From the IMG/VR virus record IMGVR_UViG_3300020159_001521, positions 49,681 through 113,680 of that record: a stretch of DNA of 64,000 nucleotides, one strand, 5' to 3'. Positions 49,627 to 61,900 of the stretch are shown piece by piece (position 1 is the first letter of the stretch; every line of letters starts with the position of its first letter). Origin of the DNA: a virus. The notes under the pieces were generated by a model that was not told the DNA's origin, made no database searches, and was given only the letters and a program-made list of their open reading frames with translations. The position numbers were made by a program, and so were the translations under genes.

Positions 49627-52600
49627 TCACCTACCGCTTTCTTTCTGTATAGTTACATCAAACTCTCTAGCAAAATCTTCATTGAATATAGCAAGATAGG
49701 TTACCAAAGATTTAGTTACAGGAGCCACCTTCATCAGATTCTTAATTGGCTGAGCTTTTTTTCTAACATCCTCTATAGATGTTTGGGGATCTAGATCCAT
49801 GCCTGTAGTTTCCATGGCAAAGTGTTTAGTGAACCTACCAATGTCCTCAGTAAGACCTAGTGCTGGAAATATTCCACCACTTAAGGTTCCAGATATGCCA
49901 CTTGGGGTGTAGAAGAATAGAAGTTCATCAGCAAACTTACCAAACACCTTTTGAGAATATCTGTGAAAGTTTTTAGTTGCTTTATCCTCATCATCATCAG
50001 GAGCAACAAATCCTAGAGAAAGCAACACACCCATAAGAGAAACCAGTATAGCAAGTTCCTTCACCTGATTCCTAAGATTGGTTCTAATGAGATCAATGAA
50101 ATCTTCTCTGGACATATTTAACTTTTCTCCAGTTTCAAGTTCATATTTTTCTCTAAACTCTTCAAACATCTGATCAAGTCTTTCCAAACCAGCATCATTT
50201 AGATAAAGTATATTTTTTAGATTGGCTGCACCTGTAATTATACCATCACCTAACACATGGGTTAGAAGCCTAATTCTACCAATATCATATTTCTGACCTT
50301 CAATAGATCCATCGTCTGTAACTCTTACAGAGAAATCATCTACCACTTTTCTAAACTCTCCAAATCTTGTATCAATAAGTTTAGGAATCCAGTTTTTGAA
50401 CACCATCATGGACTTTGTCCATACAGACATTGACATTCTATTGATATTCTCTTTAGTCATTGAACCTGTAGCATTTGCTGCCATACGTCTGGACAGGTTT
50501 GTAAGACGTTGAAGTTCTTCTATATTATTTAAATCAAGTCCAGGTATTTCAAGTTTTCCATCAACAAGTTTCTTTGTCTTATCTATAGATTTTGTTTTTT
50601 TGAGCTCCTCTATTTCATTTTCAATATCATCTTTTACAGCATTATAACTTGCCGCTGAGTCATATCTGCTTTTATACTTATTCCTCACATACTCTCTGAT
50701 ATTTACAATCTGACCATTTACTACCATGGAGTTTTGCAACAAGGTTAGGAATACAGACTTTTCAATCAGTATTTCAGGCTGTCTCATAAAGAACATCAAT
50801 GTATCACTTAGATTTCCCTGAGTGAGTTTTGACATACCTGCTTGTTTGTACATTTCATAAGAAGGATCATCTTTTAGAGGCATGAAGGTGTTTATAAGTT
50901 GTACAAACATTTCTTTGTCCTCATTATTATCAAATCTCTGAAATGTAAGTTTTGCCTCATTTTTGGCAAACTCCCTAGCTTTAAAATAGTTTCCTGCTTG
51001 GGTACTTAACTGAATGTTACCACCAAACATATTTACAGCTCCAGATATAAACTCAAATCCCAAGGTTTTTAGTTGGAACGCCCTATTAGCAGCATCTATT
51101 GTTTTAATCAGTGAACTTGGTTTAGGATCTTCATCTTTTTTCCAAATCTCTTTACCAGCCACTTTGTTAACACCATCTTTAACAAAGTTTAACACCTTTC
51201 CAATATTAAATGGTAAATCAGAATCATCAATTACATATTTCTGATCATACAACATTACTCTCAAGAAGTCATCATATATTTTTGTATTACGTTCATTACC
51301 CTCAATTTCTTTAGGTTTTCCATTTTCATAAACAACATTACCAATTCTGTCAGTATTGAGATGGCTCTTGAATTCTTCAATTGTTTTAACAAGTTTAAGT
51401 TGACCCTCAACATCTGTTAAGTATTTATACTTATTAACTTGTTGAATATACAATATAAGATTTTTAAACAAATCTTCACTTACATCAGAATAATCATTCA
51501 CTCCATCCTTAAATGTAAAGTCTTTTGTGTAGTATTTAGGGATACTGTTCTCAAGGGCACCAGTAACTTCATTAAATTCCCCATATCCTGTATCATCAGG
51601 ATTGAGTTGTATACTCTTATAAAAATTGTCCATAACAGACAATCTATTATCCCAAACTAGCTCTTCAGCCATAGACTTCCTTACAAAAGGAAGGAATATC
51701 TTTGACATCTGATTACTTATGTATCCAGTATCTTCAGCCTTATTGTTAAACTTTACAATAAAGTTATAAAGCTCCATCAGTTCAGGATCTTTCTGAAGAT
51801 TTTTATATTCTTCAGAATACCATTTTGCAAGAGGGTGTCTTTTTATGATATGGTTTTTCCATCCATCAAAGTCAATCCTATCTATATCCCACTTACGTTT
51901 AGCCTCTTCTATAAGCCTTTCTCTTGTAGCCTTTTCTTCTTCTGGTGTACCTGCATACCTATTTCCTTGTATCTTCTTTATTTGATCCTTCAGCTTTTCT
52001 TCAGCCTCTTTCTTATATGCTTCAACATCAATATTTTGTAAAATCCAGTTTTTATCTCCACCATCTTCAGCTTTTTCATCCACTTCACTAAAGAATTCTC
52101 TTTTGTATTTATATATCAGTTTGTTTACAATCTTACCCTTGTCATCTTTCTGATACACTTGTTGAACAAGTTTTCTAAGATCTCCTCCTCTTTTAGCAAG
52201 CTTCTCTCTAATAGACATAAGTTGACCTACTTCACTTAATGCATTCTTGGCAGCTAAACTTTGAGCATTATTTACAAGTTTTGTAAGAATCTCTACAGAT
52301 CTAAGTGATATATCTGCAGCACCTCTAAACATAGAGGCCAATCCTTTTAATACCTTTTCTGGTTTAAGAAGTCCGAAGGTTAAGTTTCTTTCACCAATAT
52401 GCTTGTCAGCAAATGCCATGGAGGCTTTATTGATTGCCTCTCTAGAATCATAAATAGCATCAGATTCTTCTCTTAGTTTTCTTAAAACTTCCTTTCTTTG
52501 AGCAACATTAGCTTTTTCTTCCTCTGTAGTGGCTTCAGCTTCCATTTGAGGAGTGTATACAAGCGTTCCTATTTTTCTACCAATGTTTACAAATATGTCA

Positions 52601-55600
52601 GAAAGCTTGATATAGTTATTCATGTCATCTGCAAAATCAGATAATTCATCATTCTTAGAATCACTAGATCTAGCAGATCTGTTCTTGTATATTGTATTAT
52701 AATCCTCAAGAATCCTATCGCCCTCTTTTCTCATCACCTCAATCACATCAATAAGAGGAGCAATGTTCATTGTTGTTTGGGCCAAACGAATTGCTTTTCT
52801 AAGTGTGTTCAAACGCTCTATCTTAAACTCACGCTCTTCTTCATCCCCTACCTCCTCTTTACCAATCTGAGCAAGAAGACCGTTCATCTTTCTAAGAATC
52901 TCATCCAATGCTTCAAATCCTGTGGATTCTGTTTCTTCAGATATAGGAACTAGTCTCAGGTCTTCAATCTTGCTAACATCCACTGAACCAATAGCTATAC
53001 CTCCAAGGTATGAGCCAGACTTAGGATCTCTGGGATTTTTGAGTTTAAACTCCATAGCTATTGGAATAGCTCTTGTCATTCCAAACTCTTTAATGCCATA
53101 GTTCTCACGAAGCATCTTCTTGTATGTACCAAGCTGAATGTTAAATGCTCCCTGCTTGAACCACGCAACATCATCTCCCTTAATATGCATAAACTTCCAG
53201 TCAAGGATGTGTGCTTTACCTGAAGGTTCAATAGCAAGAAAGTCTATAGTACCAGCTTCTTTATTTTTCTTGTCATAAACAATCACCTCGGAAAGAACAA
53301 TTGTTTTTGGATCAAGTGTATCTAGAAGATCTGTAAAATACTTTTCAAGCTTGTCATACATTTCCTCAGACAGATTACTGAACTTAGTAGGTCTTGGTTC
53401 TGGAGAAGTTCTTCTTGTTCCATCCTTATGGAAATATCTAGCATGTATATTTTCTAAATCTTTATGTCCTTGTATACCAAGATCTCTCTTTAGCTCATTA
53501 AACTTCTTCTCTTCAGGAGTGAATTGTTTGTCACCAAACTTACGCTTATACCAAGCCTTCACCCTATCTGTAACCCTCTTCTCAATTGTTTCAAAGGTAC
53601 CATCTGGTTTCTTTCTTCTGTAATAGTTACGTGCTTCTTCTGAATCAAGTAATACAGGTTCTACCTTAGTCTCATCTTCCACCACCTTTTCAATTTCATC
53701 CTGTGTAGCAAAAATCTTTTCTTGTATAGTTTTTTGATTATCAGAGAGTTGAAACATTAAACCACCTTCTGTTATGTCAGCAACTGTACCAATCTCACCA
53801 GCAACAATCTGAGCAGCAGCTTCTTCAAACAGGGAGATGTTAGATTTTCTATATATTCCTCTAATCCAATCAAGGATGGTATTCCACCAGCTTCTTATAA
53901 GAGATTGATTAATCTCCTCTCTCAGTTCTGGGTATTGTTCAATGTTCTCATTATCATTAATAATCACCTCAGCAATAAGCTTATCAACGGCTTCCATCTT
54001 AATCTTACGAATGTCTGGCTTACCATTAGGAAGTTGATAGTTCTTATTGTTCTTATACTTATCAAGTGTTTCTTTATAGATTTTAAACCTATCAATCTTG
54101 CTTATCATTTCTGTGACAAGCTTAGGATTGGTTTGCTGTAAGATTGATCTAGCTATGTGAACCAGCTCCTCTGTAAGAGCCACTCCCTCTTTTCCTTCAG
54201 CTAGAGCAATCACACCTCTGGTAAGATCTGCCAAACCATTAACACCCTTAGTGTCCATATCTGGATTACCTTTGGCATAGTCTGCAAGTTCCTGAATATC
54301 AACACCCATTTTCCTAGCAGCCTCTTTCACCTTGTTCAAGGTTTCTGTAGAAGCTTTAGACATAGGCATTTCTTCTTTCTGAAGAAGAACAGATTGCTGT
54401 TCTCTTTCAGAAACTATCTCCACCTCATTCCACGTATTACCATATTCATCTGTAACCTGCTTAGGAGCATATCCCTGCTTCTTAAGAACATTGGCTACAG
54501 TTGTTTCATAGAAGTTGTAGATGGGTTTAAGAGCACCAAACCCTTCTGTCTCAACTCTTTCAAGTTCTTGTTCTAAAGCTTTCTTTTCAATTAAGTTATT
54601 TTGGTAAATATTTAATTCATCTTCTGTAAGATTTATTTTAATTTCATAAGTAGGATTACCTTTATCATCTATCCATTTTTGAGCTTCCTCTTTTGTTTTA
54701 AATTCTGTAGAGATATAAGTTCCTGTTTTTGTGTTTTCTATCCTAACAGTATATCTTAAATCTCTAATATCATATAATTCTCTTTGTTCTATTTTAAAGT
54801 TTTCTTTAACTTCACCTTTGGTAAGTTGTTCATTTATTTGTTTTAATCTAGCTTCTTTCTGTTTCTTAAACTCTTCTAATGTTGAATGACCTTCTATCTT
54901 ACTGGCTGTATTACCAGAAGGGAATAACACTTTCTCATATCCTTTCTTAGCAGAGTCTTGTATAATAGATTTAACAAAGAATGTCACCCAGTTAGATCCT
55001 TGGTTTAATAGTTGAAGAAATTGATTTTCTTTTGATGTAGGATTTAACCAAACATCAGCTTCTTCTTGTGTTTTAAATCCAGACTCTATAATACCTACTT
55101 GTGTATTTACAACTGCCCATGTACCATCTGATTGTTTTTCTATCTTATCAGTACTATTGTCTGGTTTTTTAGAAATTAAATCTTTTCTATCTCTGCCTTT
55201 CTGAAATAAATCAGATTGTACTTCTAGTATTCTACGAGTTTTAGGTTCTTCTTTTAATACTGCATCTTCAATTCCCCATTCTGAAGGGGCTTCTTTATTC
55301 TCAGCAAAACCTTCTACTATTGGAGCCTTATCATCACTTCTAAACCAACCAATACCTTTATCTGTAGCAAACTGAGCATGACCTTTAATAGATGGGGTGA
55401 TAGCTGGTGTAGCTATTTCATTCTCTGTATAATTAGTTCCTCCTGGAACTGTTAAATTAGCATAGTATTGAGATGGTTTTTCAACATAAACTTCTCCTTT
55501 TGATTCTAAATAATTTTTTACAAAATCTTCAAATTCTTTTGTACCATATTTTAAACCAGCAGCTCTAGCTTCACCAATAGCTTTCCCTTGATTTTTACCA

Positions 55601-55983
55601 ACATTGCCACCTTCTGTACTTAAATTAATCTCAACAGCAAAGCTATAGTCAGCTAACATATTGGTAATCAACTGTTCTCTGTCTGTAGTGTTGTATTGCT
55701 TGAGAAGCTCTACTTGTTCTTTAGGAATACCAAGATCAGCCTGCATCTTCTTCCAGAAGAAATCACCAGATATTTTATTCTTAATTACGCTGTTAAAGAA
55801 TTGATCTGCTTTAGGAGATTGCAAGATGCTTGTAGCTTTTAATCCAGATTTTACAATGGATTCCCTACTTTCACTCTCAGGAACATTACCATCATACTTA
55901 TCCCACAAGGCGTATGCCACATCTTCACCTCTAGCAGTTACAAGATTTTTCCAAGAATCAAGATTTATGTTAGGACATGCCAT
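49627..55983 (-). CDS. Giant polyvalent virion protein with PD-(D/E)XK nuclease domain (2118 aa)
   Basis: The N-terminal 540 residues include RRILEVQSDLFQKGRDRKD and YNFYETTVANVLKKQGY, typical of large polyvalent phage proteins. The region near residues 650-690 reads ALTEELVHIARSIL, a possible degenerate peptidase helix. Residues about 800-950 hold a nuclease fold: GTIDFLAIEPSG (Asp914) and HILDWKFM (Asp928, Lys930). The C-terminal third is helical with a hydrophobic segment near 1972 (ELAILVSLMGVLLSLGF). Its partner is the RNA polymerase gene, separated by three bases. Likely packed in the virion and injected; that is inferred from crAss-like relatives. Confidence 0.75.
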   Translation of the reverse strand: MACPNINLDSWKNLVTARGEDVAYALWDKYDGNVPESESRESIVKSGLKATSILQSPKADQFFNSVIKNKISGDFFWKKMQADLGIPKEQVELLKQYNTTDREQLITNMLADYSFAVEINLSTEGGNVGKNQGKAIGEARAAGLKYGTKEFEDFVKNYLESKGEVYVEKPSQYYANLTVPGGTNYTENEIATPAITPSIKGHAQFATDKGIGWFRSDDKAPIVEGFAENKEAPSEWGIEDAVLKEEPKTRRILEVQSDLFQKGRDRKDLISKKPDNSTDKIEKQSDGTWAVVNTQVGIIESGFKTQEEADVWLNPTSKENQFLQLLNQGSNWVTFFVKSIIQDSAKKGYEKVLFPSGNTASKIEGHSTLEEFKKQKEARLKQINEQLTKGEVKENFKIEQRELYDIRDLRYTVRIENTKTGTYISTEFKTKEEAQKWIDDKGNPTYEIKINLTEDELNIYQNNLIEKKALEQELERVETEGFGALKPIYNFYETTVANVLKKQGYAPKQVTDEYGNTWNEVEIVSEREQQSVLLQKEEMPMSKASTETLNKVKEAARKMGVDIQELADYAKGNPDMDTKGVNGLADLTRGVIALAEGKEGVALTEELVHIARSILQQTNPKLVTEMISKIDRFKIYKETLDKYKNNKNYQLPNGKPDIRKIKMEAVDKLIAEVIINDNENIEQYPELREEINQSLIRSWWNTILDWIRGIYRKSNISLFEEAAAQIVAGEIGTVADITEGGLMFQLSDNQKTIQEKIFATQDEIEKVVEDETKVEPVLLDSEEARNYYRRKKPDGTFETIEKRVTDRVKAWYKRKFGDKQFTPEEKKFNELKRDLGIQGHKDLENIHARYFHKDGTRRTSPEPRPTKFSNLSEEMYDKLEKYFTDLLDTLDPKTIVLSEVIVYDKKNKEAGTIDFLAIEPSGKAHILDWKFMHIKGDDVAWFKQGAFNIQLGTYKKMLRENYGIKEFGMTRAIPIAMEFKLKNPRDPKSGSYLGGIAIGSVDVSKIEDLRLVPISEETESTGFEALDEILRKMNGLLAQIGKEEVGDEEEREFKIERLNTLRKAIRLAQTTMNIAPLIDVIEVMRKEGDRILEDYNTIYKNRSARSSDSKNDELSDFADDMNNYIKLSDIFVNIGRKIGTLVYTPQMEAEATTEEEKANVAQRKEVLRKLREESDAIYDSREAINKASMAFADKHIGERNLTFGLLKPEKVLKGLASMFRGAADISLRSVEILTKLVNNAQSLAAKNALSEVGQLMSIREKLAKRGGDLRKLVQQVYQKDDKGKIVNKLIYKYKREFFSEVDEKAEDGGDKNWILQNIDVEAYKKEAEEKLKDQIKKIQGNRYAGTPEEEKATRERLIEEAKRKWDIDRIDFDGWKNHIIKRHPLAKWYSEEYKNLQKDPELMELYNFIVKFNNKAEDTGYISNQMSKIFLPFVRKSMAEELVWDNRLSVMDNFYKSIQLNPDDTGYGEFNEVTGALENSIPKYYTKDFTFKDGVNDYSDVSEDLFKNLILYIQQVNKYKYLTDVEGQLKLVKTIEEFKSHLNTDRIGNVVYENGKPKEIEGNERNTKIYDDFLRVMLYDQKYVIDDSDLPFNIGKVLNFVKDGVNKVAGKEIWKKDEDPKPSSLIKTIDAANRAFQLKTLGFEFISGAVNMFGGNIQLSTQAGNYFKAREFAKNEAKLTFQRFDNNEDKEMFVQLINTFMPLKDDPSYEMYKQAGMSKLTQGNLSDTLMFFMRQPEILIEKSVFLTLLQNSMVVNGQIVNIREYVRNKYKSRYDSAASYNAVKDDIENEIEELKKTKSIDKTKKLVDGKLEIPGLDLNNIEELQRLTNLSRRMAANATGSMTKENINRMSMSVWTKSMMVFKNWIPKLIDTRFGEFRKVVDDFSVRVTDDGSIEGQKYDIGRIRLLTHVLGDGIITGAANLKNILYLNDAGLERLDQMFEEFREKYELETGEKLNMSREDFIDLIRTNLRNQVKELAILVSLMGVLLSLGFVAPDDDEDKATKNFHRYSQKVFGKFADELLFFYTPSGISGTLSGGIFPALGLTEDIGRFTKHFAMETTGMDLDPQTSIEDVRKKAQPIKNLMKVAPVTKSLVTYLAIFNEDFAREFDVTIQKESGR

Positions 55984-55986
55984 GTT

Positions 55987-58900
55987 TTAACATTTGTATT
56001 TTTTAATTAGTATACCAGCTTCAGCTAAAGAGTAACCCATTTTCTGTAACATAGCTGTATTTATAGAAGAACCATCATATGCCTTACCATCTTTTAATAT
56101 TACTTTTTCACCACTTACACCTTTAGAAGTTTCTTCCTTACCTGTACTAAATGGTCCAGCTGTTCCTTCAAAGAATGCCACCACTGTTGTATCATCCACC
56201 TCATTTTCTACAGGGATGAATCCGTTGTTTATCTTGCTTTTTTTTGCATGATCATAGAACTCATTAGCACTGAAGTATCTACCCTCTTCCTGATGACTGT
56301 CTCCCCAGGCATTTATCATCTTGTATACAAACTGAGGATTACCAAAGAAGTCTTCAATCATATAAGGTTGACCTCCATTGTAAACCTTCTTGAATAGTCC
56401 TTTTTGAATGTAAGACAAATCACCTCTAGCCCTAGCTTCTTGCTTATCTTTCTTTGTACCTACCTCCCAAGAGAATACAATTACATCATCTCCTGCTTGT
56501 TTAGAACGACTGTCAAGTCTGATGAGCTGTGGGATTTTACCATCTGTCATTGCTTTTTTGACATCACCAAATCCTCTACCCCACTTAAGTTCACTGTAAT
56601 AAGGAGGTCCAGTGTATATAGTTTTTCCCTCTGGTGTAATTTCTTTAGGAAACTTCATCTTACCTTTTCTATATGGTACTATATCATCATCGTTCCAGTT
56701 GTTTCTTTGGAAAACATCCAGGTCTGCAAAGTCCTCTAAGTTAGTAATTTTTTCTAATTTAGATAGAACTTCGTTGTATTCTTCTTTAAAATCCTGATAA
56801 GGAAGAAGAGATGTGAATGATATAGGAGAGTTTGACAAACCACTCTGAAGAACAGCCAGTTTTACAATCTTCTTATAGAGAGGACTATTAATACCATTTA
56901 GGTATTTTCTGAGCTCCTCAAAAGAATAGATTACCTGGTTCTGATCATAAACTTTGTTTGTCTTATTATTCAGTTTCAGATTCTGTACACTATTATCCCT
57001 ACTAGAGAAGTGAGGAGTGAACATGTTTATCACTTGATTGTTGTACAGAGGATGTTTGCTGTTAGCTTTCACCTCTTTAACAAACTTATCCACTTCTTTA
57101 GCAGCATTATTATCAGACAGCAATATTGACTCAATCTGAGCATTTGATCCTCCTTTTACCTGCACAGCCCAATCAAATAGGTCGTTTACAATCTTTTGTG
57201 CTATCTTAACAAACTCTCTATCTGGCATATCCACATATGGATCAAGCACCTTCTGAACTACATTTCTAACAGTTGGATGATCAGACTTAAGAATTTCTGC
57301 AAAAGCACCTCTTATATTGTCTAGCTTCTCACGAAGATCACCTATGAAAGAATTGTCCAATATTTTATCTACAGAAGAAATTATTGTGTTCTGAGCTTTT
57401 TCGTATTGTCTTAACTTCTTGAAGATCAGGTATGGGTCATTGAATGTTGAGGTGTCAAAGTTTGATCCTTGTGTCACCTGGAACATTTGATTAGCCATCG
57501 TGGCATATTTCAAGAACTCATTCAGTACAAAGTGCTGGTTGATTCTTTCATCTTGGTCAAGCTTTTCCTTACCTATGGTTTCGTACATCTTTGTTGCTGA
57601 CGGTAAGGTTCTAACATCATTGATAGACCTAGATGTTCTATATTTATCAGACTCTTTGATGTTCTTTACAAATTCATCAATAAACAACCATGAATATCCC
57701 TCATTCTCAATCATGCGCAGATAATCACGAATAATGGGTTGGTTCATGAAATAAGCCACAGTTTTGATAGGAACACCAGCCTTAACCAAGAACAACCATG
57801 TAGAAGCTACATTTGGTGTAGCACCAAGTTCCATGATCCATGGACCTTTGGATATATCCACATATCCATCGATGAACATACCAATGATATCAGAGATGTT
57901 CTCATTAGCTTTGTTCTTAATCATAGACAAAGTGGTAACTGATTTACCATCTACATCAATCTGATTAAATTCATTGTCCTTAAATTTAAGAATAGCATCT
58001 CTTCTATCTTTAGTTCCTCCAGTTATCCAGAACTTATCTGTCTCACTGAGGTTGTCAAATCTGTCAAGATCAATATAAATAGGCACTCTCTGGTTCAAAG
58101 AATGGTTTGTTTGGTTCACAGCAGCAATACCAATTGCATACTTACCTGTAACAAATGCATGTCTCAACCTTGTCATATAATCCCTACTAATCAAACTACT
58201 AGTGGAGGAAGAATCAAGTTTTTGCAAACCAAGCTTTTTGGTAATATCACCAGCAAGGTCCTTCAGAGGATCTGCTGAGTTTGGTTTGATGAGGTTGTCA
58301 AAGTTGAGAGGATGAGAAATAAGATTCTGCATAGATTGGATGTACTCATTCTCAAGAGATTTCTTGTACATTCTGTCCATAAATTCATCAAGAAGCATTT
58401 CCTGAACATCATAATCAGTGAGCTTGTCTAGTTTCTTTCCAAGCTTCTGAAGCCTCATCATGAATATGTCCTCAACGTTCCTAACATTCAATTTACCATC
58501 TATCACTTCTTCAGAGAAGAACTGTTTGAATAAAGGAACCCACTTAGCTGTGGTTTTTTCTTTTGCTTGTCCTAAGGCAATGTCTCCAAACATTGCTTGA
58601 AGGTTTGTTTGAGAAAGTTTCTTAGCTTCAGCTCTGTCAATTTTGCTTTGAAGAATATCATAGAATATGGGTTCATATTTACTTCTTGCATCATCCCCAA
58701 TTCCAAAATAAGGAATCAATTTGAGCTGACCCTTTGCATCTATATATGTATTCTTCAGATAGATGAAGAGTTTATCTATATCAAAGTCAGATCCTACCTT
58801 TTTAACAAGCTCTGAAGGAATCACAACAGAGTCACCAAATTCTTTAGGAAGGAACTTTTTGATTACAAAGCTATCGATAGAGTTTTGCTTTTGTGTAGGA

Positions 58901-61900
58901 ATACGAAAAGCCACACCAGATAGTATTTTCTTTCCTTCTTCTGTTAGTTTTGTACTTCTTGTGCCATCCTCATTTTTTTCATACCACATATCAAGAAGCT
59001 CTTCATCAGACAAAGGACTACTAAACCATCTACCAATCATTATTTCACATACACGCTCACCGTCTTTCTCATAAAACTTAAGACCGTTCTCTGTAGAGAA
59101 AACCTTACCGTCTTTACCTTCAGCCTTCAAGCGATTGGATTCCATGAATGTAGAAGGAATCTGTACCTTCTGACCACCACTGATTTTAGGACTAATTACA
59201 TTTTTATCAGCAATAGAATAAAGAATATTTCTTATCTGCTGATATGCAGGGGTAGCTTCAAGAACAGCATCGCCTGCTAAGAATCCAGCCAGAGAATCAG
59301 AAACATTATCGTTCACTTCTCTTTTAAGAATCTCATCACGTAGGGTTTCAGCAACTTTTGAGAAATCTTTAATTTCAAATCTACGTTGACCATCTACAAT
59401 AGTTTCCTCAATACCCATCTTCTTCAGGAGGGTTTTGTATCCAAAATCTGTAAGGGCTTTAAGTAGTTTTTCGTTAGTTTTTATTTCATTATAAAGATTG
59501 TCACCACCATTATAAGAAGTTTTATCAGCAAGAGCATTCCAAGCTATATACCTCTTTGTAAAGTCTTTCTCTTCAGACATAAAGTCAACAGGCACACCTG
59601 CTTGCATGAAGTCCATAGTAACAAGTTTGGTCACCTGAGAACCTCTTGTTACAACAGCTTCTTCTTTAGAAGGAACCTCTGATTGTACAGATATGATGTT
59701 GAACGGAACATTTACAATTCCTTCAAACTCAGACTCATTGAATGATCCATCTTCATTATATACATCGTTAGTTCCCTCAGCTCCCACCTTTCTACCACTC
59801 TGGAACACACTATAGTCAATCTTTTCATTCTGCATTTTCTCATAGAGCTTAACACCATTTGAAGAGTTGTTAATCTCTTTCATGATTCTATAAGACAGAG
59901 GATAAAGAGCAAACTTGTCAAGCACCACATCATTAAAACTTTGACCATTAGCTTTATCACCAGCCACAATAGGCTTATATGGAGTGTATGCACTCATCAC
60001 TTCTGGATTACCAGCATTTAGAAGCTTTTGCTCTTCAGGAGAAACAGATAAGCCTTTATCTCTTTTCATCCAAGCTATATCATATCTATATTGCTTTTCC
60101 TCATTATCATTCCAGTCAGCAGCCCTAATTCTGAGAACACGGTATGCCTTATCTTTTATAATACCACTACCGTCTGTCTCATCATAGATTCCATAATCCT
60201 TCAGAGCACTTGTTGCTTTTACATCGGTAAGGGTGGTTGTGCGGAAGAACTCCTGAGTCATGTCTGTATATCCAACATCATCCTTTTCATATCCCTTGTT
60301 CCAAATCCTATCGAATACCTTGTTCATTTCTTCTGAACTATGAACAATAGCTTGGCGTGGTGAAAGAAAACTCTTGATACGTTTGAGCTCATCTGAATAT
60401 TGATATGGATCAGAATACAGAAGTTTATGCAATTCAATATTATTGATCACATAGTTGATTGTCAGTGAGTTAAGTTGTCTATTCAACGCTTCATCTGAAA
60501 CATTGTCAGTTTCCTGAAAACCAATATTTTCTACAGAATATCCTTCAGGAGATACACTAATAATATTATAGTCTGTGAGAGTCTTTTTCAAATTTGCGGA
60601 CTCAGTCTTAATAAACTGTTGTACAGCAGCATTTATCTTTTTCTCAAAAGAATTATAAACCTCTAATGCGGACCTCTTATCCTTCAATATATCTTTGTGC
60701 AGGGAAGGATCGTATGCATCAAGAATAGGTTTAAGGAACCTCAAGTCTTTATTGTTCCTATCTTTTGCCACCCTTCTATCAGATCTAGAGAGTTCCAACT
60801 CAGATATGAAATAACCTTTGAATATGTTATTAAGTGTATTGTATCCAGTGGTCAACAGTTCATCTGGGTTAATATGATTACCCATAAATGTCATGTGCTG
60901 AATAGAAGCATCTCCAGGTACAAGGTTGTAATAGTATCCTTTTAGATTCAGATTAATCTCTTGTATAAGACGTTCTCTGAAATTCAACTTAGAAGACTCT
61001 TTCTTTTTACCATTGCTACGATTGATGGTACCATCAGCATAACCAGGCTTCATAATATTCTCTGTCTTACCCTTACGTTCTCCAGATTTATAGTTGAAAA
61101 TCTTAGAAAGGATTACAGATGTTGGAACTTGATTTCCTTCAGCATCTGTATATGACTTAGAAAATGCATCAGTGACTAGGTATTCATATGGGGTACCAAT
61201 TAGATCATCGAGACTTTCCACCTTGGATAAATAGTCAAACAGATCGGAGGATGGGTTAGTTCCTATGAAGGTTTGTGTGCGCTCACCCTTAACATTAAAG
61301 AATGTGCTATCAAACTCAGGATTATCAATCGTGGCTTTAATTGTAGCAAGAGACATAAGCCTACCATCAATCTTCAGCACCTTACCACCCATTGTAACAA
61401 TCATGTCAGTCTTCTCAATACTTCTCTTGATACCTTTTACAGCATCTTTGAATGTATCTTGTACATTTCCAGGGAGCTTAGCTATATCTTCTGCTTTAAA
61501 TTCAATGCCTAAAGTTTTGAGAAAAGCCACCATCTTATCAATTTCTGTAAGGGCTCCCTCTGGTTTGAATTCACCAAACTTAGCAACACCAGCAGGATTA
61601 CCTATATATGCTTTTCTATCCTGAGAGTATACAAAGTATGGATTCTTTCTTTTTACAAGATCAATGAGTTCATTAACATATCCACTCTTCACTTGTCTGG
61701 CTGCTGTAGCAAGATTGGAATCACCCACCTCAACAGCCCCATCTTCAAATATAAATACGTTCTTTACATCTGGATTATATTTCTTGAATGTTCTCCAGAA
61801 GGAAGCCAAGAGTTGACCATCATGCACCTCTGTGATACCATCAAGACTATCTGTGTTTGCAGAATAATCCACCTTTGTCAAACGCCTATACAGTGTACGA

